Positions 9,960-21,881 of a DNA stretch of 64,000 nucleotides are shown piece by piece. The stretch covers positions 930,001-994,000 of the forward strand of contig NC_079232.1 of assembly GCF_028502605.1 (NCBI RefSeq), given 5' to 3'. Under the pieces are notes generated by a model. It was not told the origin of the DNA. It saw only the letters and a program-made list of their open reading frames with translations, and did not search any database. Source of the stretch: Trichoderma breve (lineage: Eukaryota; Ascomycota; Sordariomycetes; Hypocreales; Hypocreaceae). The stretch's first letter is position 1. Each line of letters begins with the position of its first letter. The position numbers were made by a program, and so were the translations under genes.

Positions 9960-12944
9960 GCATATTCCATATCTTGTACGTACAGGCATTTCGTCATTCC
10001 TGGTGCGTGGGCTTACGATACATGGACTCATACTTGCGCAAAGCAGGAACAAACAGCGGCGGCATCATCCCAATCGCTTCCCCGGCGCACTCGATTCGAA
10101 CGAAAAGAACGCTAGAAGACGGGCCAGGCGGCTTGGAAGACGGACGCTCAACATTGGAAGAGACTTGCGCCGTCCAGGTTCCGCGCGCTGCGCTCACTCC
10201 TCTGCGCACCAGTAGCAAGTAGTCTGTGGTAACCGAGAGAGCGGAGCCGCGGCAACACCGCTTACTGCGGTCACACCCATCTCCACCCCGGGGCGAATCG
10301 TGCTCGTTGCGAAACGACACTCGCGCTCAAATCTCGTCAGGACTTGCTGGGCCGGGCTCTGCAAAGCTTAGCACAGAGTGGGGGAGAGAGGCCAGGCCAA
10401 ACCACCGGACATGTCACGGCTAGACCCCCTTGCTACCCGCTGCCAGCTTTCTTTTGGTGCGAGCAGTTCAGACTCGATGTTGCGCCCAAGCCCAAGACGC
10501 CTCTGCTCCGTGATGACGCTGTTGATGGGGCAAGCTGAGCCACGGGCGAGCGCTATCCGTACGAGCACTCAGACGGCGACCAAGACCAAGGTCTCTGGGT
10601 GATTTGTGTTCGTCTGTGTGTATGAATGCCATCATATCATGGTTTCCAAGAGAATCTGGAGCACGCCCCCTCCATCGCGGAACACCGCTCCCTTGTTGGA
10701 CCTTCGTGAGCGTAACCGAAAACTGCCGCCTCTGGGATTGCATATCCGTCTTGCTGGCTTTGTCTTACACTGGGACTGGCCATCGCACCACACCCTCCTA
10801 CCATGGAGTTCGGAGGGCTCATGCGGCATCCACTCACACTTGCGCCTTCGCGCGCATGCACGCACACACTTCTGCACTGTTCCAAGCACAGGCGCACCTG
10901 TACCACGCAATTTAGCAGCTTAGCAGTGATGTGGCTTTGGGCTGAGGCCCTGGCGCTCTGGCGAATTGCCACATGCGATGGCAGCCAGGTACCAGGGAGC
11001 TAGGTTCAAGGTTGCTGGGTTTGGACTAGCAGCGCTGCTACATGCAACGGGCGATTGTCGCTCTGGGAGGTGTTGGCGCACTCGGTTGGGTCCAGCGAGA
11101 AGCGCCGCCTATTAGCTCCCACGCTGGCCATGGGCCAAGTATTGGCTGTGACGCTTTCTCCATTCGCCGGACTGTGCTTTATGTGCTCGTACATACAGTA
11201 CGGTGCCTGTCCGTCGAACGCGGGAGGGGGGTGGCCCTGGGGCCGGGAGGCAATGGCTGGGTTGGATTGAGCGATCGACTGCAAAACGCTGCTTGGTTCT
11301 CGTACAGACTGCTCGACGACTGGTGGCATGCCATGCCCGTCCCATCTGGCCGTTCCCCAGGCCATGGCAGTAATCCACGGCGAGGCCCCATCATGTGCGT
11401 CCTTTTGATGCCCCGTCCGCGACCAACCCCGTGCCTTGGATGCATGCACTTGTACGGTGCCTGGCTTTGCCCATGTTGGCAACGAGGACTGGATTCTGTC
11501 ACTTTGTGTACCTGTACGAACAGTACTTCGTACATGCGTCAAAAGAGCCGCTTTCCTTAGGTGCATTTCGGTACATTTCCGGGTCTCTTTTGTGGACGTG
11601 GATCCTGTGTGTTTCTCGCCTGGCCTCAAAGGACCACCAAGTTCAACAACCATATCTCCATATGTTCCCCCCTCTCACCCACGTTGCCTCTGTGTCCCTG
11701 GAATTGATCCGCAAGCCTTTCCTTTACTCTCCTCTCCTCTCATCCCTCCTACCCCTCCCCATCCTCTCCTTTGCTACCTCTTGGAGACTTGCGGTGCATT
11801 ACTTGTGGTTGCCTACCTGCGCCTTGTTGGCTATTCCGTATTCCTTACGCATTGGCCGCTGCTCTGCGCTGCTTGAACCCCAACAACTTGCTGTCATCTG
11901 TCGCTGGCGATAGATTCTTACAAGCAGACGATATCCTACGCCGAACTCTTCATCGTTGATATACGAGACGGTACAAGAATTGCACGCCCAAATAATTGCC
12001 AAGTTCCCCATTTTCGGAGTACAGCACAGGTACACGCCTCCAGGTCCGCTGAACTGAACTGGCCACCCCCCTTGACTAGCAGGCGCAGCATAATCGCGCG
12101 TGTAAAAAAAAAAAAAGCTACCTAAGCCCCCCAAGCGCGACTTAGAAACTTCGGCCAGGCCCCCAGCACTTCCGCCTCGACACCCTTCTCTCACCTCCCA
12201 CTCCGGCTCCTCGACAACTGCACGCAGCAAAACTCTTTGGACTCGGGCCCGTCAAACGGCTTGCGCAACTCGGCCGTCGCCCAGCACCATCGAATTTCCG
12301 ACGAGGATCCAAAAGGGCATCCAAAGGGCAAGAAGCCGTCCGTCGTCAAGCCGCATTGAACTGCAGCCGGCCCTGATTCGCTCGCTCACTCACTCGTTTG
12401 CGCGTGCTCGCGCTCTCATCTGCGTTGGCCACAGTCAGCTCCGCACTCACTTTACCGCGGCGACAGCGACGAGCCTTGGTTGCTTTTTTCCGGCGAGAAT
12501 TTCTGCAGGTTTGAGATTCTCTGCAGCGCGCCTTAATTCTTTTTTGTTTCGCTTGGTGGAAGTGTGAATTTCGCTGCATAGCGGTGCCTGCTTGGATCTA
12601 CTGGATCTACTCGCCCCAGTCTCACTTGCGCAGCTTTTGGTAGAGCTCACAGCTCGGGACTCCTAGTAGCACGGCAATCGTGATTTCGAAGACTCAATAC
12701 TCTAAAGGCGTCTTTCCCTTGAAACTCGCTTTGTTGAAGCGAAAAGCTATAAACTTTCCTCATCACCACTAATATTGGACAAGCACACTGTGCTCGAAGC
12801 CAAAAGAAACCGCTGCCGATACTTGTTTAACACACTGGTTCTCAACTTTGCATTGGTCGGAATTTTACCCTTCAGCTTTTCTTTTGTGTCTAGTGTGTTG
12901 TGTGAGCGTCGACGGCTATACTGCTACTGACACTTTCACCCAAC

Positions 12945-15162
12945 ATGTCTACCTTCACTGCTCTCAATGGCGCTTCATCAAAGCTGACAGAATCTCCGGC
13001 CGCGCCGGGAGATAAAAGCTCTGTGCCAGAAGATCGTCTCGCTGGTTCAGCAGCAACCGCATCAGGATCAGCAGCCCCTGAACCATCAACAACGTCTCAA
13101 AGAGAGTCTTGGACTCCTCAAAGTGTGGAGAGGACTATTCACGTCGCAACCTATCCTCCAGAAATCGAAGGATCACATAAGCGTAAGCGTTCTGGATCCG
13201 TCGATATCCGGAGAGATGGTCCAGCACAAGAGCGCACCCCAGAAACCGCAACGGTTCCATCGCACGAGGCTCGCGATCACTATGGCACCCCACAGAGAGA
13301 TTACCGACCCTATGGTGATGAGCAGAGGGACCGCGACAAGGACTTGTGGTACTCACATCAATCTCGGGATGAGAGAAATCCATATGAGACGCAGCAGAAC
13401 TCGGCAATTTCGACACAAAGCAACTCGGAGGAGCAGATCGGAGAAGCCCTGAGGCGAGCTACCGGCCAGATGGATCACAGCGACTACGCCGGCACAAGCC
13501 CTGATGGCGATGATCGATCAATCTCTCTTTACGGTGGTTCGTATACTGACCACAGAGGAGACTCGATGCTTCAGCATGATCCGAAGAAGCGAAAGCGGAA
13601 CTTTAGCAACCGCACAAAAACTGGCTGCCTAACCTGCCGGAAGAGAAAGAAGAAGTGTGACGAACAGAAGCCTGAGTGTAAGTTCCTGCCATAGAGACGC
13701 TTTTTAACCCCCCTCGTGCTTTCTGCGAGCCTTATTCTTACAACGCCAACAGGCAGTAACTGCATTCGTGGTGCCTTCGTATGTGCTGGTTATCCGCCAC
13801 AGAGGGGGCCAGGCTGGCAAAAGCCAGACAGCAAAGCCTCTGCAGTTCCACTCGAATCCAAAGACCCCAGCTACGTGCCCCCTGGTGCGTATGGCATGCC
13901 GCAGCCTCATCCGCAGCCTCACCAGCAACCCCAATCGCAGCCGCCTCCGCAGCCAGCCTCGGTGCCGGGACCGGGACCAGTGCCCGCCCCCTACGGACCC
14001 CAACCTGTGAAACGAGAGTCCGTGTCCCATTACCGCGGCCAGCCTCTCCGGATAGACCCCCCACAGAGCCGGCCAGTCATCATCTCGGACGACGACCGTC
14101 CAACGGCATCGACCATACCAAGTGCGTCCGTGACGAGCCCCGACAACAAGCTTTCTGCCCTGCCCTACACTCCCGCCAACGTCTTCCCCACGCCCGTAAG
14201 TGCAAACACTCAAGCACCGCCGTTTGGAGAGAGGATGGCAAAGGAGTATCAGCGGGTGCCTCCGCTGCACGACCTGAGCCGAACCGAGCCTGAAACACCC
14301 CATCCAAGCGCCCATCCAAGCAACCAGCTGCCGCAGATCAACATCCTGCATCCCACGAGGACAAACAGCCCGACGCCTCGACCCCAGCCACCTGCAACCT
14401 CAAATGCACAGATGGCTGCGCAGCTAGCGCTCTCGCACTCGCAGTTTCCTCTTCGACGGACCCAAAAGGAGGAGATGCTTTCGGGAAGGCACTTTTACCC
14501 GTTTGATAAGGAGCTCTGCCTTGAACGAGAGCGATGCGCTGCTGCCTGTTGGAGATTCAACAACCTCACGACACCCCCGACAAATGGTGTGTCTCCTGAG
14601 GAACGAGCCCGCCTCTTCCTTGAGATTCTACAGCCTCGAGATCCTGTCCGTGTGTCTCCCACTGAGGCATCTCCGGTTACAAATGTTGGACGGGTCGGTC
14701 GCCATGTTGCTGTCGAAACCCCATTTGTGTGCGATTATGGCTATAATATCTCTATCGGCAACGACGTCGTTATTGGACGAAACTGTACCATCAACGATGT
14801 CTGCGAGGTCAAGATCGGGGACAACTGTGTCCTCGGTCCCAACGTTAGCATCTTCACTGCCTCCCTTCCCATTGACCCTAAGAAACGTCAAGGAGGACAG
14901 GGCCCGCAGTTTGGCAGACCTATTGTTATAGAGCAAGATTGCTGGATTGGTGGCGGTGCCATCATCTTGCCTGGCCGGACCATTGGCAAGGGAAGCACCG
15001 TAGGCGCCGGATCTATTGTTACCAAGGTATGTTATGTGCGGCTCGGCACCGAGTGTGGAAATGGACAATATCAGCTAACGAAATACTGTTCTACAGGATG
15101 TACCTCCCTTCACTATTGTGGCCGGGAATCCTGCACGCGTACTTCGCGGCATTGCCTCTTAA
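12945..15162 (+). CDS. Zn2Cys6 DNA-binding domain fused to a maltose/galactoside O-acetyltransferase-like domain
   Basis: Three exons (12945-13677, 13753-15026, 15097-15162) give 690 residues. Splicing the first intron (GTAAGT...CAACAG) completes the zinc cluster: Cys 228, 231, 238, 245, 248 and 255, CX2CX6CX6CX2CX6C. A long Pro/Gln-rich linker follows (about 260-480). A Mac (maltose acetyltransferase) segment begins near residue 484 (EEMLSGRHFYPFD), and a left-handed beta-helix hexapeptide domain runs from about residue 577 to the end. The last exon supplies the family C-terminus (DVPPFTIVAGNPARVLRG); its intron has a GCTAAC branch site. At the place where NodL/LacA/Maa enzymes carry the catalytic histidine (T-x-x-H-P-x-D), this protein reads TASLPID, with Leu616. 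The domain may therefore bind a sugar or CoA without catalysing acetyl transfer. Similar fusions exist in other Pezizomycotina as far as I recall; the role is not known to me. Confidence 0.9.
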
Positions 15163-16130
15163 TCTCAGTTTCCTGCTTTCCTTGATGCGCATGCATTTGC
15201 ATCTAACGTTGTGATACCCAAGCGTGCGCGTGCAATGAAAACTTGTGTGTAAAAATACGCAATTTCCTACGACATGTTTTATTTTTCCTTTTTAGCTCTT
15301 ATTGTTTTTTCTTATTGCTATACTCCTTGTTTTGTTTCTCTCGTCATTTTTACAGGGATAAGAACGCAAAAAGTTTGAGTCGGCGTTGACGTTTAATGAA
15401 ACGATCGTGGTACCTCGCGGACACGTGGGCGGAAATGGGAATTTGGGAGAGGCAAACTCATTCGGGACGGGATTAGCTGGGCTGGGCTTGGCTCTGGCGG
15501 ATTAAACAGACGGGCCCCTCGGCTGAGGGATGCGATGGAAAGAGGTGTGTTGGAATTTTGTTTAGCGATGGCTTTTTCCTTTTTGTGGTTATTTTGTGTG
15601 TTTGTTCCTCGAGCTACGAGAAGCACGAATAGTTTGTACTTTGGAGCATGAATAATGTGACTGGTGGTCCTGTTTGGACAGGCTGTGAGACTTTTTCCTT
15701 TCCTTTCCTTTTTCTTTTTTGCTATTTATTTTGTGTGAAGTTTGTCTTATGGCGATTTGTGTTTATTGTTTTCTTTTGTTTCATTGAGCAAAGCGTCTGG
15801 ATTAGAATGAGACCAATCAGATATAATTCCTGTTTATCAAATGCAATCGCAAAGCTTGATTCCTCTTTGCTAACCAGAAGCGATATTTACTTGAATATTC
15901 GTCGAAGAGAGCATCCATAATGTGCGTCGTCTTCACCATGTCGTGACATGGGTATCGAGACTATCATTAATACTGCAGCTGGTCAGTGGTAACCCAAATA
16001 GACGTAGTTTCAAAGTTCTCAGAGCGTGTCTCATCTTTCACTTACAAGGTGCTTTTCTTAATTCTCTCTTCTTTGGCATGACCCCCAATTGAAAACTAGG
16101 ATGAGATAGGGTGGAAAAGAAAGAGAAGGT
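15163..16130. other. Intergenic region between convergent regulators
   Basis: T-rich 3' flanks of two genes that converge. The right part holds the 3' UTR of the minus-strand regulator. One CACGTG site occurs at 15422-15427. I see no gene. The 90-residue plus-strand frame at 15648-15920 is Phe/Cys-rich translation of T-runs. Confidence 0.5.
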
Positions 16131-18377
16131 CTATAAGCTCGTATCTGAAAAGAACTGTCTCCATTGTCTGGAATCGGACGATTGGATGTATTGGTCGAGA
16201 GAGCTCTAAAGCCAACCGTCAACACAAAAGGTAAGATGGGGGAAGTCAAACAAAAGAAAAGGGGGGAGGGGGCTGACATACCCAATCGAAAGTGTCAATA
16301 TTGGAAAACATTTCCTCGAAACTGGGCATAGCAACGCTCATATCATTCCCAAACAGCGTGTCATCTCCGTCGTTACCGCCTACAGGCATAATTTGATGCA
16401 TCGAGTTGTCTGACATTGTAGGAACGCTATCATAGCTCTGCAAAAGAGAAGAGCTGGGCGTGCTCATCATGGGCCCGGAGTTTGTGGAGGAGGTGGTGGT
16501 GGTGCTAGGGGAGTCGATGCGGGTGAGGATGGCGTGGAGGACTCTGGAGGCGTGGAGAGCGTCGGCGGAGGTGCTGCTGCGGGCGGACCAGATGGAGTAG
16601 GCTGTGCGGAGGGTGGTTATGCGTTTGAGCCTTTCTTCTGAGCTGGAGAAGGTGTCAATATATATGTGTGTGTGTACGTTGGCATTTTCAGGGAGTCGAG
16701 ATTCACTTACTCTATGTCTGTGGACTCGCTGAGATCTAGGCAGATGATCATTGCCGCGAGCAGGAAATGGTGAAGCGTCAGATTGGAAACCATGAATCTA
16801 TCCTCGTACATCCTCCCCCCTGAACCAGTCTCTATATCAAGCTCCGCCTGCATCTCGAGTATCATGAGCGCAGACTCCCTGCAGACCTGCCTCGAGGCAT
16901 TATACTCGGTATCATGCTTGTGCGTTGTAAGATAAGGCCGATGCAGAATACACAAGCTCTTGAGGTACATGAGCTCGAGCATCAGCCGGTGCATTATGGT
17001 ATAGTTGGCATCGGTGAAGGCCGTGTTGCGAATGGTGCGGATCCGTAGACACGCCGGCACAGACTCGTGCCACTCTCGCAATTCCCGGTCGAGAGCAATC
17101 GTCTCGGAGTAAACAGCCGGAGCTACGGCAAGGACATGGCGTACAACGCGACGCATGACGTAGCAGAGCTTGGACTTTGTGATGTAGGCGAGGATAGGGA
17201 GAGGGTCCGTAGGAGGACGAGGCTCCGGCAAGGAGACGCAATCTTCGTCGAAGTCGTCGTCAGTGAGATTTGTAGGGTAGCCGACATCGCAGGTTTCCTG
17301 CGTGATGATGGGCGGCATGCCGTTTTGAAAGGAGAACAACAGATCTGAGGATTGGATCAGGAACCAGGACCTGCGCCGCATCTCGGCCTCGAACGGCGTC
17401 ATGGCTTTACCGCCGGGCATCTTGGCCGGATCACGATGGTAGCCCTGCTTCTGCGCAAGTCGGGCGACCATGCCGTACACTGACCACAGTGAGGAGTCCG
17501 AGTCCATCTTCTGGACGTTGCGCGAGTGGGCGTGCATCAGGAGGGCCTCGACGGAGAAGCGCTTGCCCTTGAGGTACTGGCCGGCTATGAGGCACTGCGC
17601 GGCCTTGGCCATGTAGAAGCGCGAGTCTGGCGCTGAAGACGACGGCGAAGAAAAGGTGTCTGTTGGTTCTTTGGTGTTGGCAATCATTGTGCCGATGCTG
17701 AGGATGGAGAACATGATGCTGATCCAGAGGAAGCCCGCCGACGAGGGATCCGTCCAGAAGGCATCGTAGCGGCGCTTAAACTGGTGCGTGTGGACGATGC
17801 ACACGGCTGTGAACTTTGCCTTGAAGTAGGTCATGATGAGCTTATCTGCGTCCTGCCGCGACGGCAAGCTCTCCATGACCTCCTTGATCGTGATGGGCGG
17901 CACGTCTCCCAGCAGAACCTCCGGCTCGGCCGCCTCCTCCGGCGACCCCCCGGACTCCTGATCGGCCACCAGAATGTCCTGGATATCGCGAATACTCTCG
18001 ACCAACGCCGTCCACGACGTTGCCCCGTGGTAGCTCGTCTCCGGCTGTTCGTCCTTGTCACTTCCCGAGCGCCGTCTCTCACCATCTGCCTTTTTCTCCG
18101 CCAGCCCTCTCACCATCTGCTCCAGCTGGCTGAGCTTCATCTGAACATCTCTCCTGCTGCTCTTATCATACACCGACGACGATGCGGTTGAGCCGTACGA
18201 GCAGGCCTCGCTGCCGCCGCGCTTCTCGCAGGCGCCGCATGGGTGCTGGCGGTCGCATCGGGACTTGCGGCGCTGGCAGGCCGTGCAGGAGACGGTTTGG
18301 CGGCAGCGCTTGACGCGGTGGGCGTCTGAGGCGCGAAAGACGGAGGTGAATTGCGAGATGCTGGGGTCGGGCATCAA
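16131..18377 (-). CDS. Zn2Cys6 fungal-specific transcription factor
   Basis: Three exons (18377-16711, 16642-16282, 16205-16131) give 700 residues. An N-terminal zinc cluster uses Cys 31, 34, 41, 47, 50 and 59 (CX2CX6CX5CX2CX8C). A short linker/coil follows (about 75-95), then a middle-homology region of the Fungal_trans type (about 170-560), recognisable by the block around RRRSWFLIQSSDLLFSF. Exon 1 ends GA|GTAAGT, and exon 2 restores the frame at a CAG acceptor. The last 24 residues (beginning SSLDQYIQSS) come from a short third exon after a GTATGT donor. The acidic/aromatic tail (FEEMF, FDW, WRQFF) looks like an activation region. No metabolic cluster adjoins it, so the target genes are unknown. 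It is a generic member of a very large family. Confidence 0.88.
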
Positions 18378-18980
18378 GGGCTGTGAGGGTTTGAAACCTG
18401 TTGAATTGGGTGATTTGTTTGAGATGCTGATTGCATGAGGCTGATGATGATGCCTCGGCTATGGTGTTGCAAATGACCTCAAAGATATTAAAATGTTGTG
18501 TTCGACTTTTCTCTGATTCTCTAATTGAAAATTATTGAGAGGAAAAAAGAAGAGCGATTTAGCTCGTTTGAAGATGAGAATCTTTCATCGCTAAGACTTG
18601 GCGACTCGGCCATCAGTGAGATGGAGGATATAATAAGTCTGAGTAAGTCCTAAATCCGAAACTTTGGAACGATGGGCTTTGATCGGTCTTTCGCTCTTTA
18701 ACTCCCTATAAATGTGGCGACATTCCACTGGCAACTGATATTACATCTATAAGAAAGAAAAAAAATTCTAAAAAAAAGATAAGTCTTGAATCTTGTTTCT
18801 ATTCAATAGATGAGAGTGCTCTATTCTATCTGTTCATAGCCGCCAATGCCAGAGACGTGCTATATAGCCCCCCCTCTCTACTCCATGGTATCATATCATT
18901 TCGCCGTTATATAGTAAAAGAAGAAAAGAATCCCAAGTAGCGCCGAGATAATATGCCAAAGTGTACAAATCCACGCCGCG
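18378..18980. other. Upstream region of the Zn2Cys6 gene and 3' flank of the PPR gene
   Basis: The Zn2Cys6 gene starts at its left edge and reads leftward, so this is its promoter (AT-rich, several T/A-runs). The right end holds the 3' UTR of the PPR gene. No open frame is worth calling. Confidence 0.5.
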
Positions 18981-21536
18981 TTATTCATACAGATCCTCGC
19001 CCGCGATCTTTTGTCTATTCACGTCGATGATGCCTTCCATCATCTCCAGTGCCCGTCCCTGGTTCTTCAGCTTCCCAAACGCCTTGAAAGTAAATAGATC
19101 AGGCTTGAAGCCTGCCGCCTCCATATCCTGCAAGGTAGACACTGTCTTGTTGATGTTCTGCATTGCTGCATACCCTTTCGTAAGAGTGTTCCACGTCACA
19201 AGGTTTGGCTCAACGCCTTGCTCCTTCATAACATGAATCACTTGCTCTGCCAAAATCCGATCGCCACTGTTGAATAGACCGCGTACAAGGATACTGAATG
19301 TACACAGGCCGGGGGGTGGATGGACTGGAGCTGCGGCGCTTCTCTCCGTGCTCTCTGTCGCATTTCTTTGTAAGTGGTCTTTCAGCATGTCTCCAAAAAC
19401 CTGTAGCGCAGGCCGTGATAACCCTCGTCTTTCCGTCATGGCCATGATGATGGTATCATGAATCAGGCTGCCCTGGTCTTTGATCAGCTGGGTGGCGAAG
19501 CCGTCTTTTCCGCCTTGCTCTTCTAGACGAGCCTTGAAGAATGCATAAAAAGCCATAAGATCATATGGGTTCTGCAGTGTTTTGACGTAGGCTCTCAGCA
19601 TGATGGCTATCGTCGTTGTATTAGGCTGCAGCTTCGGCTGGTTGCTTGGTGCGGAGAAGGACTTCTCAGTGAGAGGAACAATAGTTTCCAGAAAATCCCA
19701 CGTGCGCAGGTCACTGCTGTCAAACTTCTCCCCGTCGTTGCCCGTTGTCTGTGTTAGCATCAGGGGTAAGGAGTCGGGCAGCCACCACTGCAGTGGTTCC
19801 AACTCAAACTTTTTTGCATATGCTCGTAGCATAGGACCAAATAGGGGATAGACCCAAGGTACAGCGAATCGCTTCACGCGGGATTCCATCTCTGCAAAAT
19901 AAAACACGGCATGGAGGGCATTGTTAAGCACATCCACATAAGGCGCATTAGCCGCTTTCGCAACATCAAGACTCTTCGCCACGTTTTCCACTCTGAGGCT
20001 CCCCTTGGCACCTCTAAAAATGGTGGACCAAGCCTTGGTGTCTAGCTGGACGCCAGACTCGGAAAATAACAATGCCAGCCGTATAGCCTCTTCAACTTCT
20101 CCCTGTTGGCATAAAGAGTCGAGAAAGGCAGTTGCATTGATGACATTGGGTACGAAACCCCTGTCCATGAAATATTCCAGAGTATCCTTGGCCGAGAAGG
20201 ATGAGTTGCTCTCTGACGAACTACCATGGGCTATTCGGCAATGTAGCAGCGTAGTAATCGCGCTCGAGGGACTGGGCGCATTGAGATCTATCCCGCTGTC
20301 GGCGAGCCCCTTGAGAATCGCAAACGCCGTCTCTTTATGTGCCATGTCGCTGGCCAATTTGCCTGCAAACTGTAGCAGCGTGTTTGGGTGCAGCTTAATG
20401 TTGGCCCTCTGCAGCATGCTATACAGTTCGTTTGCTTGTTCACTTGGTAGTTTGCGTGCAAAGAGACCGGCTGTCCGCTGCCCAAGGGGCACATGTCCCG
20501 TAGGCGCATCCTCTAGAATTTTCGCCACCAATTCCAGCACTTCTTCCGCTCTGAGGGTTCGCTCACGCACATTTTTTATGGTGCTTAGGCGCAGACGCTG
20601 TGCAACAAAGAGGAGCACGTCGTTAATGGCATACCCCGGTGGCAAGGGATCCAACGTGGCTTCCAACACCATGTGTGCCTTGTCGGGGCAACGATCCAGC
20701 GTCGAAAGCATAACCAAAGGCCACTGTTTGCGGCGGTCTTCAATCTCGAGAGCTTTCCAAGCCTGATGCATGTTACGAACACCATTGAGCTCAAAGAGCC
20801 ACTTTGCATTATCGCGCCATGGCCATGGCAACTTTGGGTCTTCCGGCTTATCTGGTCTGGAAACTTTGAAAAATTTGGTCTTCCAAGATCTAAAGTCTTT
20901 TCGGGCAGATTGCCGTTGAGATTCAGGATGTCGATGTCGAAGGTAGCCCCATTGCGAATGCATCTCTCGCAGGTTCTTTAATTCTCGAGAAGTTTCTCGT
21001 GACGGCTCATCTAGTTTCGAAGCTGCCTCGTCCACAGCTGAGAATCGGTTGGTAGGTTGCGCTTTGCGCGCAGGGGAGCGATACAGCCTGTTGTATGTGA
21101 TCGTATAACGCCTCTTTCTGATAAAGGAAGGTTGTTTCGGAGAATATGACTTGGTCTTCAATTTTCTTCTGGAATGATTATGATTATTCGAGGGCAGTTG
21201 CTGTTCATGTCGGCCGTTTCTATTTGATCTGGCGACATGGTGTCTCAAGCGAGGCTCGTCTAGGTTGTCATGGCCGTTTCCTTCATCGGCGGCCACCGTG
21301 GGGTCGATGGATTCTTGCGGACTGAGAGACGAATTAAGATATTGCGTCTTCCGAGGTGAAATGCTATTTTCAAAAGACGGGACATATTTCTGCGGTGTAT
21401 TCTGTGCTACAGAGCTGAGCGGCCGTAACAGAGGTCGGACGGCGAAGTGAATCCTCGGCCGAAGAACAACGGCCGCATATACCGTCGAGCACCTGCTTTT
21501 TAGGCGGCCGGCGCGGGCCATGAGTGCCGCTGGCAT
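18981..21536 (-). CDS. Mitochondrial pentatricopeptide repeat (PPR) protein
   Basis: One exon. From the ATG at 21536 it encodes 851 residues; an in-frame ATG at 21665 would add 43 residues. I prefer the shorter start because its first 45 residues (Ala/Arg-rich, no acidic residues, Leu/Arg alternation, ending near RPLLRPLSS) form a typical mitochondrial presequence. The body is helical. Clear PPR units lie at the C-terminus (CTFSILVRGLFNSGD, then VEPNLVTWNTLTKGYA and FKPDLFTFKAFGK), and weaker ones upstream (RGFVPNVINATAFLDSL). Fungal PPR proteins bind mitochondrial transcripts and act in RNA stability, processing or translation. Which transcript is bound cannot be told. The start region faces CWF18 across 345 bp. 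Confidence 0.85.
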   Translation of the reverse strand: MPAALMARAGRLKSRCSTVYAAVVLRPRIHFAVRPLLRPLSSVAQNTPQKYVPSFENSISPRKTQYLNSSLSPQESIDPTVAADEGNGHDNLDEPRLRHHVARSNRNGRHEQQLPSNNHNHSRRKLKTKSYSPKQPSFIRKRRYTITYNRLYRSPARKAQPTNRFSAVDEAASKLDEPSRETSRELKNLREMHSQWGYLRHRHPESQRQSARKDFRSWKTKFFKVSRPDKPEDPKLPWPWRDNAKWLFELNGVRNMHQAWKALEIEDRRKQWPLVMLSTLDRCPDKAHMVLEATLDPLPPGYAINDVLLFVAQRLRLSTIKNVRERTLRAEEVLELVAKILEDAPTGHVPLGQRTAGLFARKLPSEQANELYSMLQRANIKLHPNTLLQFAGKLASDMAHKETAFAILKGLADSGIDLNAPSPSSAITTLLHCRIAHGSSSESNSSFSAKDTLEYFMDRGFVPNVINATAFLDSLCQQGEVEEAIRLALLFSESGVQLDTKAWSTIFRGAKGSLRVENVAKSLDVAKAANAPYVDVLNNALHAVFYFAEMESRVKRFAVPWVYPLFGPMLRAYAKKFELEPLQWWLPDSLPLMLTQTTGNDGEKFDSSDLRTWDFLETIVPLTEKSFSAPSNQPKLQPNTTTIAIMLRAYVKTLQNPYDLMAFYAFFKARLEEQGGKDGFATQLIKDQGSLIHDTIIMAMTERRGLSRPALQVFGDMLKDHLQRNATESTERSAAAPVHPPPGLCTFSILVRGLFNSGDRILAEQVIHVMKEQGVEPNLVTWNTLTKGYAAMQNINKTVSTLQDMEAAGFKPDLFTFKAFGKLKNQGRALEMMEGIIDVNRQKIAGEDLYE

Positions 21537-21881
21537 TGTAATGGAACAGTGGCCGAAACACGGCCAGCAGTCTGCATGGTGCACTGCTGCGAGTCTCGAA
21601 TTTTGCCGGTTGATGGTCTCAGCAGTAGTTGGTTGAAGTTGAGGTTGAAATTGAGGTTGTCGCAAGGAATTATTTTAGCAGCGGTTGTTGGAAAATGTCC
21701 TCGGCCGCTAAAACTCTCGGAGAACAAGCGGCCCTGGCAGGCTTACCGGAGTAGAGCAGGTACCTCCACTGTGTTAACCGTGCCCCACCAAGCTTGAATT
21801 CGCTTTTCCATCCGCATCGCGAAGTCTCTGAATTGAAATCGAAATCGACACAACTGCGCGTTACCACCAGAGCGCTGCAAG
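21537..21881. promoter_or_regulatory. Divergent promoter of the PPR and CWF18 genes
   Basis: A compact 345-bp spacer between opposed start codons. If the longer PPR start at 21665 is used, only 216 bp remain. No TATA box is obvious, which is common for housekeeping genes. Confidence 0.4.

Larger units (their letters stand above)
3584..12944. other. 9.4 kb gene-poor region upstream of the Zn2Cys6-acetyltransferase gene
   Basis: No open frame here has recognisable domains, and none could be joined across plausible introns into a credible protein. The longest, 8359-9027 on the minus strand, has scrambled, unbiased composition. The first few hundred bases should hold the SWC4 3' UTR. The right end (about 11.65-12.95 kb) is rich in C/T tracts (11700-11790), has an A-run at 12105-12118 and looks like promoter and long 5' leader of the next gene. 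A perfect 8-bp hairpin lies at 9627-9646 and an 18-bp tandem duplication at 9924-9959. Noncoding transcripts are possible but cannot be read from sequence. Confidence 0.6.

Noticed and set aside
12945..15162. Two separate genes (zinc cluster and acetyltransferase)
   Set aside because: The first intron splits a codon within the zinc cluster, and the downstream frame runs on without stop or a plausible new start, so one fused protein is the simpler reading.
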